Positions 1 through 6,418 of a stretch of DNA of 11,945 bases are shown piece after piece (within the stretch, counting starts at the first letter, position 1; every line of letters begins with the position of its first letter). Position numbers and translations under genes: made by a program. Source of the DNA: Gammaproteobacteria bacterium (GTDB lineage: Bacteria > Pseudomonadota > Gammaproteobacteria > SZUA-229); assembly GCA_016764035.1 (NCBI GenBank), contig JAESSQ010000206.1, positions 1-11,945 of the forward strand, given 5' to 3'. A model generated the notes under the pieces. The model searched no databases. It saw only the letters and a list, made by a program, of their open reading frames with translations, and was not told where the DNA came from.

Positions 1-453
1 AAATTTCATGTATCCCGAAGTTTTCGACGCACGCTTAATAACCATGCTTTTCAAATAAAAACAAACACGGCTTTTAAAAAGGTAATGCTTGCCTGCGCCA
101 AACCCAGAAGTGATGATACAGGTACGTGGATAACCGATACCATGATTGCGGTATACAACCAGCTTCACCAGAATGGTATCGCTCACTCGTTCGAATGCTG
201 GCAGGACGACCGTCTGGTCGGTGGTATGTACGGCTTGATATTGGGTGATATGTTTTTCGGGGAGTCCATGTTCAGCGCCAAAAAAGATACATCAAAAATT
301 GTCATGCATTATATGTGCACAACACTCAAGCCTTTCCTCATTGATGCGCAGGTTTATTCAAAACACCTAGCAACCCTGGGGGCAGAAGAAATCGACAGGC
401 AACAATTTATTGAGATTGTGCGATTAAGGCAGGGCTACACAATAAACATATAA
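1..453 (+). CDS. aat: Leucyl/phenylalanyl-tRNA-protein transferase, 5'-truncated
   Basis: This is the C-terminal part of the enzyme that transfers Leu or Phe from aminoacyl-tRNA to the N-terminus of proteins with basic first residues, marking them for ClpAP (N-degron pathway, cytosol). The frame is open from base 1, reading FHVSRSFRRTLNNHAF and then TAFKKVMLACA, so the gene starts upstream of the window; an ATG at 85 is internal. Family landmarks follow in order: GTWIT, Y..LH..G.AHS.E.W, LVGG.YG and FFGESMFS...D.SK, then a C-terminal LATLGAEEI. These lie in the GNAT-like transferase domain. Compared with the usual form, the stretch before LIDAQ appears two or three residues shorter and the usual LIDCQ Cys is Ala; I do not think this inactivates it. 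It ends 114 bases before thrC. Identification is secure from motif order. Confidence 0.93.
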   Translation, partial: KFHVSRSFRRTLNNHAFQIKTNTAFKKVMLACAKPRSDDTGTWITDTMIAVYNQLHQNGIAHSFECWQDDRLVGGMYGLILGDMFFGESMFSAKKDTSKIVMHYMCTTLKPFLIDAQVYSKHLATLGAEEIDRQQFIEIVRLRQGYTINI

Positions 454-465
454 TTTTTTTTACTA

Positions 466-493
466 ATGAGCATTTACAGATGAGCATTTACAT
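466..493 (+). repeat. 14-bp tandem direct repeat upstream of thrC
   Basis: Two adjacent copies of atgagcatttaca(g/t), at 466-479 and 480-493, differ only in the last base. They lie directly upstream of the extended -10 element of thrC, roughly where a -35 region or activator site would be. This could be an operator for a regulator contacting the same DNA face at about 1.3 turns, or a chance duplication. No known regulator motif is recognised. Confidence 0.5.
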
Positions 494-498
494 ATTTT

Positions 499-507
499 TG
501 CTATAAT
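499..507 (+). promoter_or_regulatory. Extended -10 promoter of thrC
   Basis: The sequence tgctataat is a perfect TGnTATAAT extended -10 element. No good -35 hexamer lies 16-18 bases upstream; the two tttaca boxes at 473-478 and 487-492 are 23 and 9 bases away. That fits an extended -10 promoter that can work without a -35. Transcription would start near 514 and leave a leader of about 54 bases before thrC. The leader is too short for a classical threonine attenuator, and no run of Thr or Ile codons was noticed in it. Confidence 0.6.
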
Positions 508-567
508 CTGCCTCTGAACTACAGCGACTTACTAGCCCTAACTAATTACAACCTTTCTGGATACAGC

Positions 568-2037
568 ATGCATTTTATTGAAACTCGCGGTAACGACGGC
601 CAGCACCCTAAAAGGGTGAGTTTTTCTGTAGCTATATTGGTACCTATTGCCTCTTTCGGTGGTATCTATTCACCTGAAGTATTACCTGATTTAGGTGAGA
701 CGTTTTTACAATCGCATATCAATTCGAACTACAAAACATTGGCACGTGCCGTATTAACGGCTTTTGAAATCGATGTCCATACCGACATTATCGAACAAGC
801 GCTTGCACTTTACGATGCATTTGATGACAACAATAATCCAGTACCGGTAGTAAAAGTCAAAGACGACCTTTATGTCAGCGAGTTATGGCACGGCCCTACC
901 CGCGCATTTAAAGATATGGCACTGCAACCTTTCGGCACTGTTTTATCGTCTATCGCACAAAATCGCAATGAGCATTACCTTATCCTGGCAGCAACATCGG
1001 GTGACACCGGCCCTGCCGCTTTAGAAACGTTTAAAAACAAAGCCAACGTACAGGTTGTGTGCATGTACCCTGTCGGTGGTACATCCGATGTACAACGTTT
1101 GCAAATGGTTACCGAAGATGCCAAAAACTTAAGAGTCATCGGTGTAAACGGTAATTTTGATGACACACAAAATGCACTGAAACATTTACTGTCATCTAAG
1201 GCATTCAAAGACACTTTAAAAGAAAAAAACATTCTTTTGTCTGCTGCAAACTCCGTCAACTTTGGTCGTATAATTTTTCAGACCATTTATCATATTCATT
1301 CTTACCTCGAACTGGTTCGACAGAACGCCATTCAATCAGGCGATAAAATATACCTGAATGTACCCAGTGGTAATTTTGGTAATGCTTTAGGTGGTTACTA
1401 TGCAATGAAAATGGGTCTACCTGTAGAAAAGATATTAATTGCTTCCAACAACAACAATATTTTGACCCAGCTCATTAATACCGGTGCTTATGACTTGAGA
1501 ACGTCCGACGTCATACCAACAACCTCACCTGCTATGGACATTTTAAAGTCATCAAATATCGAGCGTATATTTTTTGATCTATTTGGCAGCGAACGCACCA
1601 AAGAACTAATGCTCCAATTAGATAATGAGCAACATTATCAAATAAGTGACAGCGAACTTAAACAGCTACAATCTATATTTTCAGCAGATTTCTGTAATGA
1701 CGACGAAGGCAAGCAATACATTAAAGATGCTTTTTCTAATGGCTATCTCATGGACCCACATACAGCAACATGTTTTAAAGTTTACGAAACATGCCGTGAA
1801 AAGTCGCTGGTAACCATGGTTTATTCAACCGCTGAATGGACGAAATTTTCCCCTGTAATAGCCAATGCGCTAACAGGCGAGGAAGATGCACATGATATCG
1901 ATGCCTTAAAATCCATTGCCAACGAAGCAGGCATAGAGATTCCTGCAATTATTAGTGACTTGTTTGATAAGGAAATAACACAGACAACCGTTATTGAAAA
2001 GAATGAAATTGAGAAAGAGATACTTTCTTTTTTATAG
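568..2037 (+). CDS. thrC: Threonine synthase (long form)
   Basis: This PLP enzyme converts O-phospho-L-homoserine to threonine and phosphate, the last step of threonine synthesis (cytosol). The N-terminal block ETRGNDG..P..VSF..A...P..SFGG.Y.PE is the threonine synthase N-domain. The PLP lysine is K115 in HGPTRAFKDMAL. The phosphate/cofactor loop is SGDTG at 144-148, and NVPSGNFGN at 264-272 is a further conserved cofactor-domain motif. The protein has 489 residues, longer than the roughly 430 of the E. coli type. Its HGPTRAFKDMALQPFG wording is, from memory, typical of the longer forms seen for example in epsilonproteobacteria. The ATG at 568 is the natural start because the conserved N-terminal motif begins a few residues later; the ribosome site is weak. 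It has its own promoter and terminator, so it is monocistronic here, facing hom instead of following it. thrB is not in the window. Confidence 0.95.
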   Translation: MHFIETRGNDGQHPKRVSFSVAILVPIASFGGIYSPEVLPDLGETFLQSHINSNYKTLARAVLTAFEIDVHTDIIEQALALYDAFDDNNNPVPVVKVKDDLYVSELWHGPTRAFKDMALQPFGTVLSSIAQNRNEHYLILAATSGDTGPAALETFKNKANVQVVCMYPVGGTSDVQRLQMVTEDAKNLRVIGVNGNFDDTQNALKHLLSSKAFKDTLKEKNILLSAANSVNFGRIIFQTIYHIHSYLELVRQNAIQSGDKIYLNVPSGNFGNALGGYYAMKMGLPVEKILIASNNNNILTQLINTGAYDLRTSDVIPTTSPAMDILKSSNIERIFFDLFGSERTKELMLQLDNEQHYQISDSELKQLQSIFSADFCNDDEGKQYIKDAFSNGYLMDPHTATCFKVYETCREKSLVTMVYSTAEWTKFSPVIANALTGEEDAHDIDALKSIANEAGIEIPAIISDLFDKEITQTTVIEKNEIEKEILSFL

Positions 2038-2075
2038 CGTATACCTTAAACACCTACTAAGTAATATTAAAACAT

Positions 2076-2106
2076 CGTAATGTTAAAGCGTAACGTTATG
2101 TTTTTT
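2076..2106 (+). terminator. Intrinsic terminator of thrC
   Basis: cgtaatgtta (2076-2085) pairs over ten positions, with G-U wobbles, with taacgttatg (2091-2100) around a five-base loop, followed directly by six T (2101-2106). It lies 38 bases after the thrC stop, as expected for a Rho-independent terminator. Confidence 0.7.
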
Positions 2107-2140
2107 AAATAGATTAGTTACCAGTATGTAACAAACCATT

Positions 2141-2178
2141 AAAAAACCAAATGCGAACCTACATGGGCTCGCATTCGG
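2141..2178 (-). terminator. Intrinsic terminator of the PEP-CTERM gene
   Basis: Read on the minus strand, ccgaatgcga (2178-2169) pairs with tcgcatttgg (2156-2147): seven perfect AATGCGA/TCGCATT pairs plus two outer C-G pairs around one mismatch. Six T follow (2146-2141). It begins 20 bases after the stop codon. On the plus strand no T run follows closely, so it serves the minus-strand gene. Confidence 0.75.
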
Positions 2179-2198
2179 TAATTTAACAATGAGGTTTT

Positions 2199-2864
2199 TT
2201 AAGACTTTTTCTTCATTCTTGAAAAACCAAATCCTGACAAGCCAAGACCAAATAACGCTAATGAAGTTGGCTCTGGCACAGAAGCTTTTTGGCCATCAAC
2301 CAGACCGTCAAACCAAAAACCATCCCATCTACTATTTAAAGAAGTACCAATTATCGTTAATGTATTAAGACCCGCTAAAAAGTCTGCTGAACCCGTTGCA
2401 ACACTAAGGTTACGATCAGTAAACCATGTAGAAGTAACAGAACCATGTACTACATTACCATTAAGCAAAATTTGGCTTAAGTTATCGGCAACGCGCCAGG
2501 TAGCTTCCAAACCAACCGTTGATAAATCGTAATCAGTCAAATCAAACGTTCTGGTAGCGTATACAGGATTACGAACGCCCCAACCTGTAGAAGCCGAACC
2601 TGCTCTGCCTGAATCTGTTATCCATGCTGCTGTGTTTGCAACGGTGCCCATGTTACAACAGATTTGCGCATCATAATTGACAATAGCATCATTATAAGTG
2701 TTGCCACCGTCAGTTGAGATATCCCAGAATGAATCTGTGGTACCTGCGGACTGTACAACTTGTGCTGCATCAACACCTGTGCGCAACATTATTGATGCCG
2801 AAGCTATAGGTGCTATCAAAGCTAATGCAATAATTAAAACTGTTTTTCTGTATACATTTAACAT
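2199..2864 (-). CDS. PEP-CTERM sorting domain protein, exported, function unknown
   Basis: This is a small secreted protein of a type usually sorted by an exosortase. An N-terminal signal peptide (Lys/Arg at 6-7, hydrophobic 8-20, likely cleavage after ASA at 23) is followed by a Ser/Thr/Asn/Gly-rich domain of about 170 residues. That domain carries conserved-looking AAWITDSG, GWGVRNP, TFDLTDYDLSTVGL, WRVADNL and ILLNGN segments. The C-terminus has the full sorting signal: VPEP at 196-199, a hydrophobic stretch, then RMKKKS. The body resembles a beta-sandwich domain common in PEP-CTERM proteins; its ligand is unknown. I chose the ATG at 2862-2864 (221 residues) because agaggg lies nine bases upstream and the signal peptide then starts correctly. 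An ATG at 2918 would add 18 residues and lacks this support. No exosortase gene is in the window. It has its own terminator and a dyad-rich upstream region. Confidence 0.85.
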   Translation of the reverse strand: MLNVYRKTVLIIALALIAPIASASIMLRTGVDAAQVVQSAGTTDSFWDISTDGGNTYNDAIVNYDAQICCNMGTVANTAAWITDSGRAGSASTGWGVRNPVYATRTFDLTDYDLSTVGLEATWRVADNLSQILLNGNVVHGSVTSTWFTDRNLSVATGSADFLAGLNTLTIIGTSLNSRWDGFWFDGLVDGQKASVPEPTSLALFGLGLSGFGFSRMKKKS

Positions 2865-2903
2865 AAGTTTTTTCCCTCTTTTTTCATTTGGTTGAAGACA
2901 ATG

Positions 2904-2909
2904 ATTATA
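2904..2909 (-). promoter_or_regulatory. Possible -10 box for the PEP-CTERM gene
   Basis: The minus strand reads TATAAT here, a perfect sigma-70 -10 hexamer 40 bases before the start codon. No good -35 is seen at 16-18 bases; TTGATT at 2935-2930 is 20 bases away. In DNA this AT-rich it could be chance. Confidence 0.3.
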
Positions 2910-2985
2910 AATTAGCAATGCTCTATATTAATCAATTTTGAAACACTTCCTAAGTAACAATTAAGTCATTACTTCTTATACTGCG

Positions 2986-3002
2986 AACAATAAGCACGCC
3001 AA
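2986..3002 (-). promoter_or_regulatory. Possible sigma-54-type (-24/-12) promoter of the PEP-CTERM gene
   Basis: The minus strand reads TTGGCgtGcttaTTGtt, matching the TTGGCACG-N4-TTGC sigma-54 pattern at the -24 GG and at TTG of the -12 element. The last invariant base is T instead of C, so the match is imperfect. It lies 122 bases before the start codon. PEP-CTERM genes in some bacteria are known to depend on RpoN and an NtrC-family regulator (PrsR), which makes the match worth recording, but it remains weak. Confidence 0.25.
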
Positions 3003-3070
3003 ATATATAACTAATTGATTATTCTATATATTTTTGTTTATCTCCTTGAATACATAATGAATACACTGCG

Positions 3071-3126
3071 TAACTGTAAAAAACTTTTACAAAATATAAG
3101 TGACTTTCTAGAAAATTTTACAGTTA
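3071..3126. repeat. Perfect 11-bp inverted repeat with nested dyads, possible operator
   Basis: TAACTGTAAAA (3071-3081) and TTTTACAGTTA (3116-3126) are perfect reverse complements 34 bases apart. An additional TTTTACA at 3085-3091 forms a tighter 17-base dyad with the left arm, TGTAAAA-aac-TTTTACA. A further palindrome, TTTCTAGAAA, lies at 3105-3114. No T run follows on either strand, so it is unlikely to be a terminator. It sits 69-124 bases upstream of the candidate sigma-54 promoter, the usual place for an enhancer-binding protein, and just after the hom stop codon. Confidence 0.55.
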
Positions 3127-3182
3127 ATCTTTAGATATGACCTTGAAAAAGACTCAATCTTAGGCATTGAATAACTAACAGA

Positions 3183-4493
3183 TTAACCTAAGTGCTCCAC
3201 TCGAATGCGCACTACATCACCTTTTACGGAAGCTAAATCTTCAACCGCTTTTATTGCCTGATTAACACTCGACTCGATACATTTTTGCGTTAGCATAATT
3301 AAATGCACACTGCTTTCACCTGATGCAGGTTCTTTCTGAAGAACCGCTTCGATACTGATACTGTTCTTTGCAAATGTATCCGATACTTCTGCCAATACAC
3401 CTGGCTTATCCTGCGCTATCATACGCAAGTAATAAGCCGTCTCTACTTCTTCTATGTCCAGTATTGGCGTGTCACGCATTGCGTTATTCTGGAAGCCTAA
3501 TAAGGGGACTTTATGATTTAACGGTGCATCCATCGTCCTTACTGTATCGATGATATCGGCCACCACGGCAGAGGCCGTTGGTTCTGCGCCAGCACCTGCG
3601 CCATAGTAGAGCGTTGGACCTACGGCATCACCTTGCACTAACACCGCATTCATCACACCATCTACATTGGCGATTAATCGTTTTTCTGGAATTAATGTTG
3701 GATGTACCCGTAACTCGATACCTTTATCTGTTTTACGTGTTATGCCCAGGTGTTTGATTCGGTAGCCAAGTTCTTCGGCATATTTCATATCTTCTGTGGT
3801 TATCTTACTGATGCCTTCGGTATAGGTTTTTTCAAATTGAAGTTCGATACCAAATGCTAGTGAAGCAAGGATGGTTAATTTATGCGCTGCGTCGATACCT
3901 TCAACATCAAACGTTGGATCGGCTTCTGCGTAGCCAAGCTCCTGAGCTTCTTTTAAAACATCAGCAAAATCACTACCTTTATCGCGCATCTCGGTGAGGA
4001 TAAAATTACCTGTGCCATTAATAATACCGGCTATCCACTGAATCTTGTTTGCTGCTAAACCTTCACGGATGGCTTTGATAATCGGGATGCCACCAGCAAC
4101 AGCAGCTTCATAACAAACATTCACACCCTGTTCGGCTGCTGCTTTCATTATTTCTGGGCCATGCACTGCAATAAGTGCCTTATTAGCCGTTACCACATGT
4201 TTGCCATTTTCGATGGCTTTCATTACCAGGTCTTTAGCCAGGGTGTCTCCGCCAATAAGCTCAACCACGATATCCACTTCAGGGTCATTGACAACATCAA
4301 ACAAATCAGTTGTTAATTTGGTTGTTGATGGATTGAGCACAGTTTGTTCTGTAATACTCCGACTGGCAGCACGACTAATTTCAATAGCCCGACCAACGCG
4401 AGATTGAATTTCTTCTGCATTTCTGGTTAAAACGGTGGCGGTTCCAGTACCCACTGTACCCAGGCCCAATAAGCCAACTTTAACTGCGTCCAA
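3183..4493 (-). CDS. hom: Homoserine dehydrogenase with C-terminal ACT domain
   Basis: This enzyme reduces aspartate semialdehyde to homoserine with NAD(P)H, the branch step to threonine and methionine. Order, numbered from the TTG at 4493: nucleotide-binding loop GLGTVG at 10-15; TANKALIA with K105; INGTGNF at about 159-164; signature ADPTFDVEGIDAAHKL with the likely catalytic D201 and K205; C-terminal ACT domain from about 353 (YYLRMIAQDKPGVLAEV) to 436. The ACT domain fits allosteric inhibition by threonine; there is no aspartokinase fusion. I prefer the TTG at 4491-4493 because GGAG lies six bases upstream and the protein then starts MDAVKVGLLGLG, as family members do. A TTG at 4506-4508 would add five residues without a clear ribosome site, and a stop codon three codons upstream of that limits the N-terminus. 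No strong terminator follows. The gene is divergent from the Mth938-like gene and convergent with thrC. Confidence 0.95.
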   Translation of the reverse strand: MDAVKVGLLGLGTVGTGTATVLTRNAEEIQSRVGRAIEISRAASRSITEQTVLNPSTTKLTTDLFDVVNDPEVDIVVELIGGDTLAKDLVMKAIENGKHVVTANKALIAVHGPEIMKAAAEQGVNVCYEAAVAGGIPIIKAIREGLAANKIQWIAGIINGTGNFILTEMRDKGSDFADVLKEAQELGYAEADPTFDVEGIDAAHKLTILASLAFGIELQFEKTYTEGISKITTEDMKYAEELGYRIKHLGITRKTDKGIELRVHPTLIPEKRLIANVDGVMNAVLVQGDAVGPTLYYGAGAGAEPTASAVVADIIDTVRTMDAPLNHKVPLLGFQNNAMRDTPILDIEEVETAYYLRMIAQDKPGVLAEVSDTFAKNSISIEAVLQKEPASGESSVHLIMLTQKCIESSVNQAIKAVEDLASVKGDVVRIRVEHLG

Positions 4494-4550
4494 GATATTC
4501 TCCGACAAGATTTTTCAAGAGGCATATTCTACTGTATTCAAGTTATTTCG

Positions 4551-4560
4551 TGTAGCTACA
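4551..4560. promoter_or_regulatory. Palindrome in the divergent hom / Mth938-like promoter region
   Basis: TGTAGCTACA is a perfect ten-base palindrome. It lies 17 bases beyond a possible hom -10 box (TAGAAT on the minus strand, 4531-4526), so it would cover the hom -35 position. This suggests an operator but could be chance; no known regulator is matched. Confidence 0.3.
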
Positions 4561-4687
4561 TTACAGTTCCTTTTAAACAACCGTAAAGGCAACACACTGC
4601 TTATCATAGATGATGGTGTAAAATAGTCGACGGACGTAAACTATAAAGCAATAAAACATTTCCTTAAGATACGGGTAAACGATAACG

Positions 4688-5056
4688 ATGAAATTTGCAC
4701 AAGATTCTCAAGATGAAGGCTACGTCATTACAGCCTATGGCGATGGTAGCGTTTCCATCAACGGCAATGCATTCAACAACAGTTTGATTATTACTAAAAC
4801 AACACTGAACGAAAGCTGGAATATTCGTTCGATCGACTTGCTACAAGCAACGCATATTGAACAGATATTAATCCACAACCCAGAACTGATCATTATTGGA
4901 ACAGGTGAAAAACTCGTATTCCCAGATATCGAAACTTATTCTGGCATCATCAAACAAGGTATCGGTGTCGACTTTGTGGACACACGCGCTGCATGCCGAA
5001 CTTACAATATTTTAATGAGTGAAGGTCGTAATGTTGTTGCAGGTCTTATTATTTAG
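4688..5056 (+). CDS. Mth938-like domain protein (DUF498 / NDUFAF3-AAMDC-like fold)
   Basis: This is a small single-domain protein of 122 residues covering the whole usual family length. Characteristic segments are GYVITAYGDGSVSINGN near the N-terminus, ELIIIGTGEK in the middle, and GIGVDFVDTRAACRTYNILMSEGRNVVAGLII at the C-terminal end. The last corresponds to the conserved (V/M)DTxAACRTYNxL block. The family includes mitochondrial complex I assembly factor NDUFAF3 and archaeal Mth938. The bacterial members have no firmly established activity, so I assign none. The ATG at 4688 gives the full domain; the ribosome site is weak. It is divergent from hom with about 190 bases between them, and is followed by a gene-free repeat block. 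In many gammaproteobacteria such genes lie beside hom and an alanine-type aminotransferase gene (from memory); the aminotransferase is absent here. Confidence 0.85.
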   Translation: MKFAQDSQDEGYVITAYGDGSVSINGNAFNNSLIITKTTLNESWNIRSIDLLQATHIEQILIHNPELIIIGTGEKLVFPDIETYSGIIKQGIGVDFVDTRAACRTYNILMSEGRNVVAGLII

Positions 5057-5086
5057 ATGCTTGAGTACTTTACATTACCTCAACAT

Positions 5087-5278
5087 CTGGACATTCACAC
5101 CGCTACCATCCGGTGCACCATCTACCCCATTAATGCGCAACACTGCCATCCTTAGCTCCTTGTGCAACCGCCCTCCCTTTACGCCTTCCTTGGCTCCTTG
5201 GAGCATACCGTTCATCCCTGGACATTCGCACCACCGCCTTCCGTGGCTCTTTGGTGCATACCGTCCATCCCTGGACAT
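5087..5278. repeat. Array of degenerate tandem repeats downstream of rpoS
   Basis: Two 43-base copies, 5183-5225 and 5236-5278, differ at only about four positions and start 53 bases apart. Both end in catccctggacat and carry tggctc(c/t)ttgg(a/t)gca. A more diverged copy is recognisable at about 5145-5181 (ccttagctccttgtgca), and a further one starts with ctggacattc at 5087. The second copy includes the small dyad GTCCA-tccc-TGGAC at 5263-5276. The composition differs from the neighbouring genes, suggesting a dispersed intergenic repeat family instead of coding sequence. Confidence 0.65.
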
Positions 5279-5307
5279 AAAAAAAGCAGATACTAATGTA
5301 TCTGCTT
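5279..5307 (-). terminator. Intrinsic terminator of rpoS
   Basis: On the minus strand a perfect ten-base-pair stem (AAGCAGATAC / GTATCTGCTT, 5307-5284) closes a four-base ATTA loop. With the two stem T it is followed by an unbroken run of T down to 5279. It lies about 50 bases after the rpoS stop. No T run follows on the plus strand. Confidence 0.85.
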
Positions 5308-5356
5308 AATGGTTGTATCTTCGGGCGCTTTTAGCAGCTCCCTTACCAAATACGAC

Positions 5357-6418
5357 TTAATCGTGAAATAACAACTCCTCTGTAAACCCTTGATTCTCAA
5401 GAATTTTACGTAATTGTTTTAAGGCATCCATTTGAATCTGACGAACACGTTCACGGGTAACACCAAGCTCTTTACCTACATCTTCTAATGTCGTGCGTTC
5501 ATGATTATGTAGACCAAAACGACGCACCAAAACCTCACGCTGCTTTGTATCTAACTGATCTAACCAAACACCTAAGTTAGCCATTACATCATCATTTTGC
5601 AACATTTCAGGTGGTGCTGGAACACGTTCGTCAGCCACTATTTCTAAAAGTGGCCGGTCATTTTCTTTACCTACCGGCACATCGACTGACGTTACTCGAT
5701 CACGTAGACCCAACATTTTTTCGACGTTGGCCACTGGCTTATTAAGCATCTTCGCAATATCATCTGCGGTAGGTTCTGTATCCATGGTTTGCTCAAGTTC
5801 ACGAGCAGCACGAAGATACACATTTAATTCTTTAATTACATGGATAGGTAAACGGATCGTTCGCGTCTGGTTCATCAACGCGCGTTCGATAGTCTGACGA
5901 ATCCACCAGGTAGCATAGGTGGAGAAACGGAAACCTTTTTCAGGGTCAAATTTCTCAACTGCACGAATCAAACCCAGGTTGCCTTCTTCGATAAGATCCA
6001 ACAATGCCAGGCCACGGTTCATGTAACGGCGTGCAATTTTAACTACGAGGCGAAGATTGCATTCGATCATCTTCTTGCGCGAGTCCATATCGCCCTTAAG
6101 TGATTTTCGAGAATAGAAAACTTCTTCTTCAGCGGTAAGAAGTGGCGAACCTTCTATTTCACGCAGATATAATCGCGTTGCATCTAGTTCCTTTCGATTA
6201 ACTTTTGCATCAGGATCAACATCTGTTTTCTTAACTGTCACTTTCTTAGCAGTCGCTTTCTTAGCAGTCGCTTTTTTTGCTACAGCAGTTTTCGTTTTAG
6301 CTTTTTTCTTTTTAGCAGACACACTACCTTCATTATCCTGCTCAGTATCTTCAATGTCCTGCATTATTAAGACACCCGAATCTAACTCTTCTTTAGCTTC
6401 AGCAATTGCTTCTCTCAT
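5357..6418 (-). CDS. rpoS: RNA polymerase sigma factor RpoS with Lys-rich N-terminal insert
   Basis: This is the stationary-phase/general stress sigma factor. Region 1.2 starts near residue 79 (DATRLYLREIEGSPLLTAEEE). Region 2 follows at about 118-183, with NLRLVVKIARRYMNRGL, DLIEEGNLGLIRAVEKFD and the -10 reading segment FRFSTYATWWIRQTIERA. Region 3 covers about 190-270. Region 4 lies at about 285-340, with the helix-turn-helix TLEDVGKELGVTRERVRQIQ. The protein has 353 residues against about 330 in E. coli. The excess is a Lys/Ala/Thr stretch at residues 35-65 (AKKATAKKATAKK) that I do not know from other RpoS. The ATG at 6418 has GGA eight bases upstream and an AAGG two bases upstream. An in-frame ATG at 6364 (residue 19) lacks a ribosome site. 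It follows nlpD after a 354-base leader and ends in a strong terminator. Confidence 0.97.
   Translation of the reverse strand: MREAIAEAKEELDSGVLIMQDIEDTEQDNEGSVSAKKKKAKTKTAVAKKATAKKATAKKVTVKKTDVDPDAKVNRKELDATRLYLREIEGSPLLTAEEEVFYSRKSLKGDMDSRKKMIECNLRLVVKIARRYMNRGLALLDLIEEGNLGLIRAVEKFDPEKGFRFSTYATWWIRQTIERALMNQTRTIRLPIHVIKELNVYLRAARELEQTMDTEPTADDIAKMLNKPVANVEKMLGLRDRVTSVDVPVGKENDRPLLEIVADERVPAPPEMLQNDDVMANLGVWLDQLDTKQREVLVRRFGLHNHERTTLEDVGKELGVTRERVRQIQMDALKQLRKILENQGFTEELLFHD
6241..6270. repeat. Perfect 15-bp tandem repeat inside rpoS
   Basis: The unit ctttcttagcagtcg occurs twice exactly, at 6241-6255 and 6256-6270, and is followed by a decayed third copy. It encodes the repeated TAKKA pentapeptide of the RpoS N-terminal insert. 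The unit is a multiple of three, so gain or loss of copies would keep the frame. Confidence 0.85.

Larger units (their letters stand above)
5057..5356. other. Gene-free stretch with degenerate repeats and the rpoS terminator
   Basis: These 300 bases between the Mth938-like gene and rpoS hold no gene I can support. Positions about 5087-5278 are visibly richer in G+C than the flanks and consist of diverged repeat copies. Positions 5279-5307 are the rpoS terminator, and 5308-5356 is a short AT-balanced trailer. Open frames of 67 codons (minus) and 96 codons (plus) run through the repeats but have no family resemblance and look like repeat translation. Confidence 0.6.

Noticed and set aside
975..1259. 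94-codon minus-strand open frame within thrC
   Set aside because: It lies wholly opposite a secure thrC frame, has no family resemblance and no ribosome site.
2865..2918. Upstream ATG at 2918 for the PEP-CTERM gene
   Set aside because: It would put 18 polar residues before the signal peptide, and the good ribosome site agaggg lies before the internal ATG at 2864.
3071..3126. Inverted repeat as the hom terminator
   Set aside because: No T run follows on the minus strand and the arms are 34 bases apart, so an operator is more likely.
5087..5278. CRISPR array
   Set aside because: The copies are diverged, few, and the spacers are not unique regular units; no cas gene is nearby.
5019..5309. 96-codon plus-strand and 67-codon minus-strand open frames across the repeat array
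   Set aside because: They translate degenerate repeats, overlap the Mth938-like gene end or the rpoS terminator, and show no domain.
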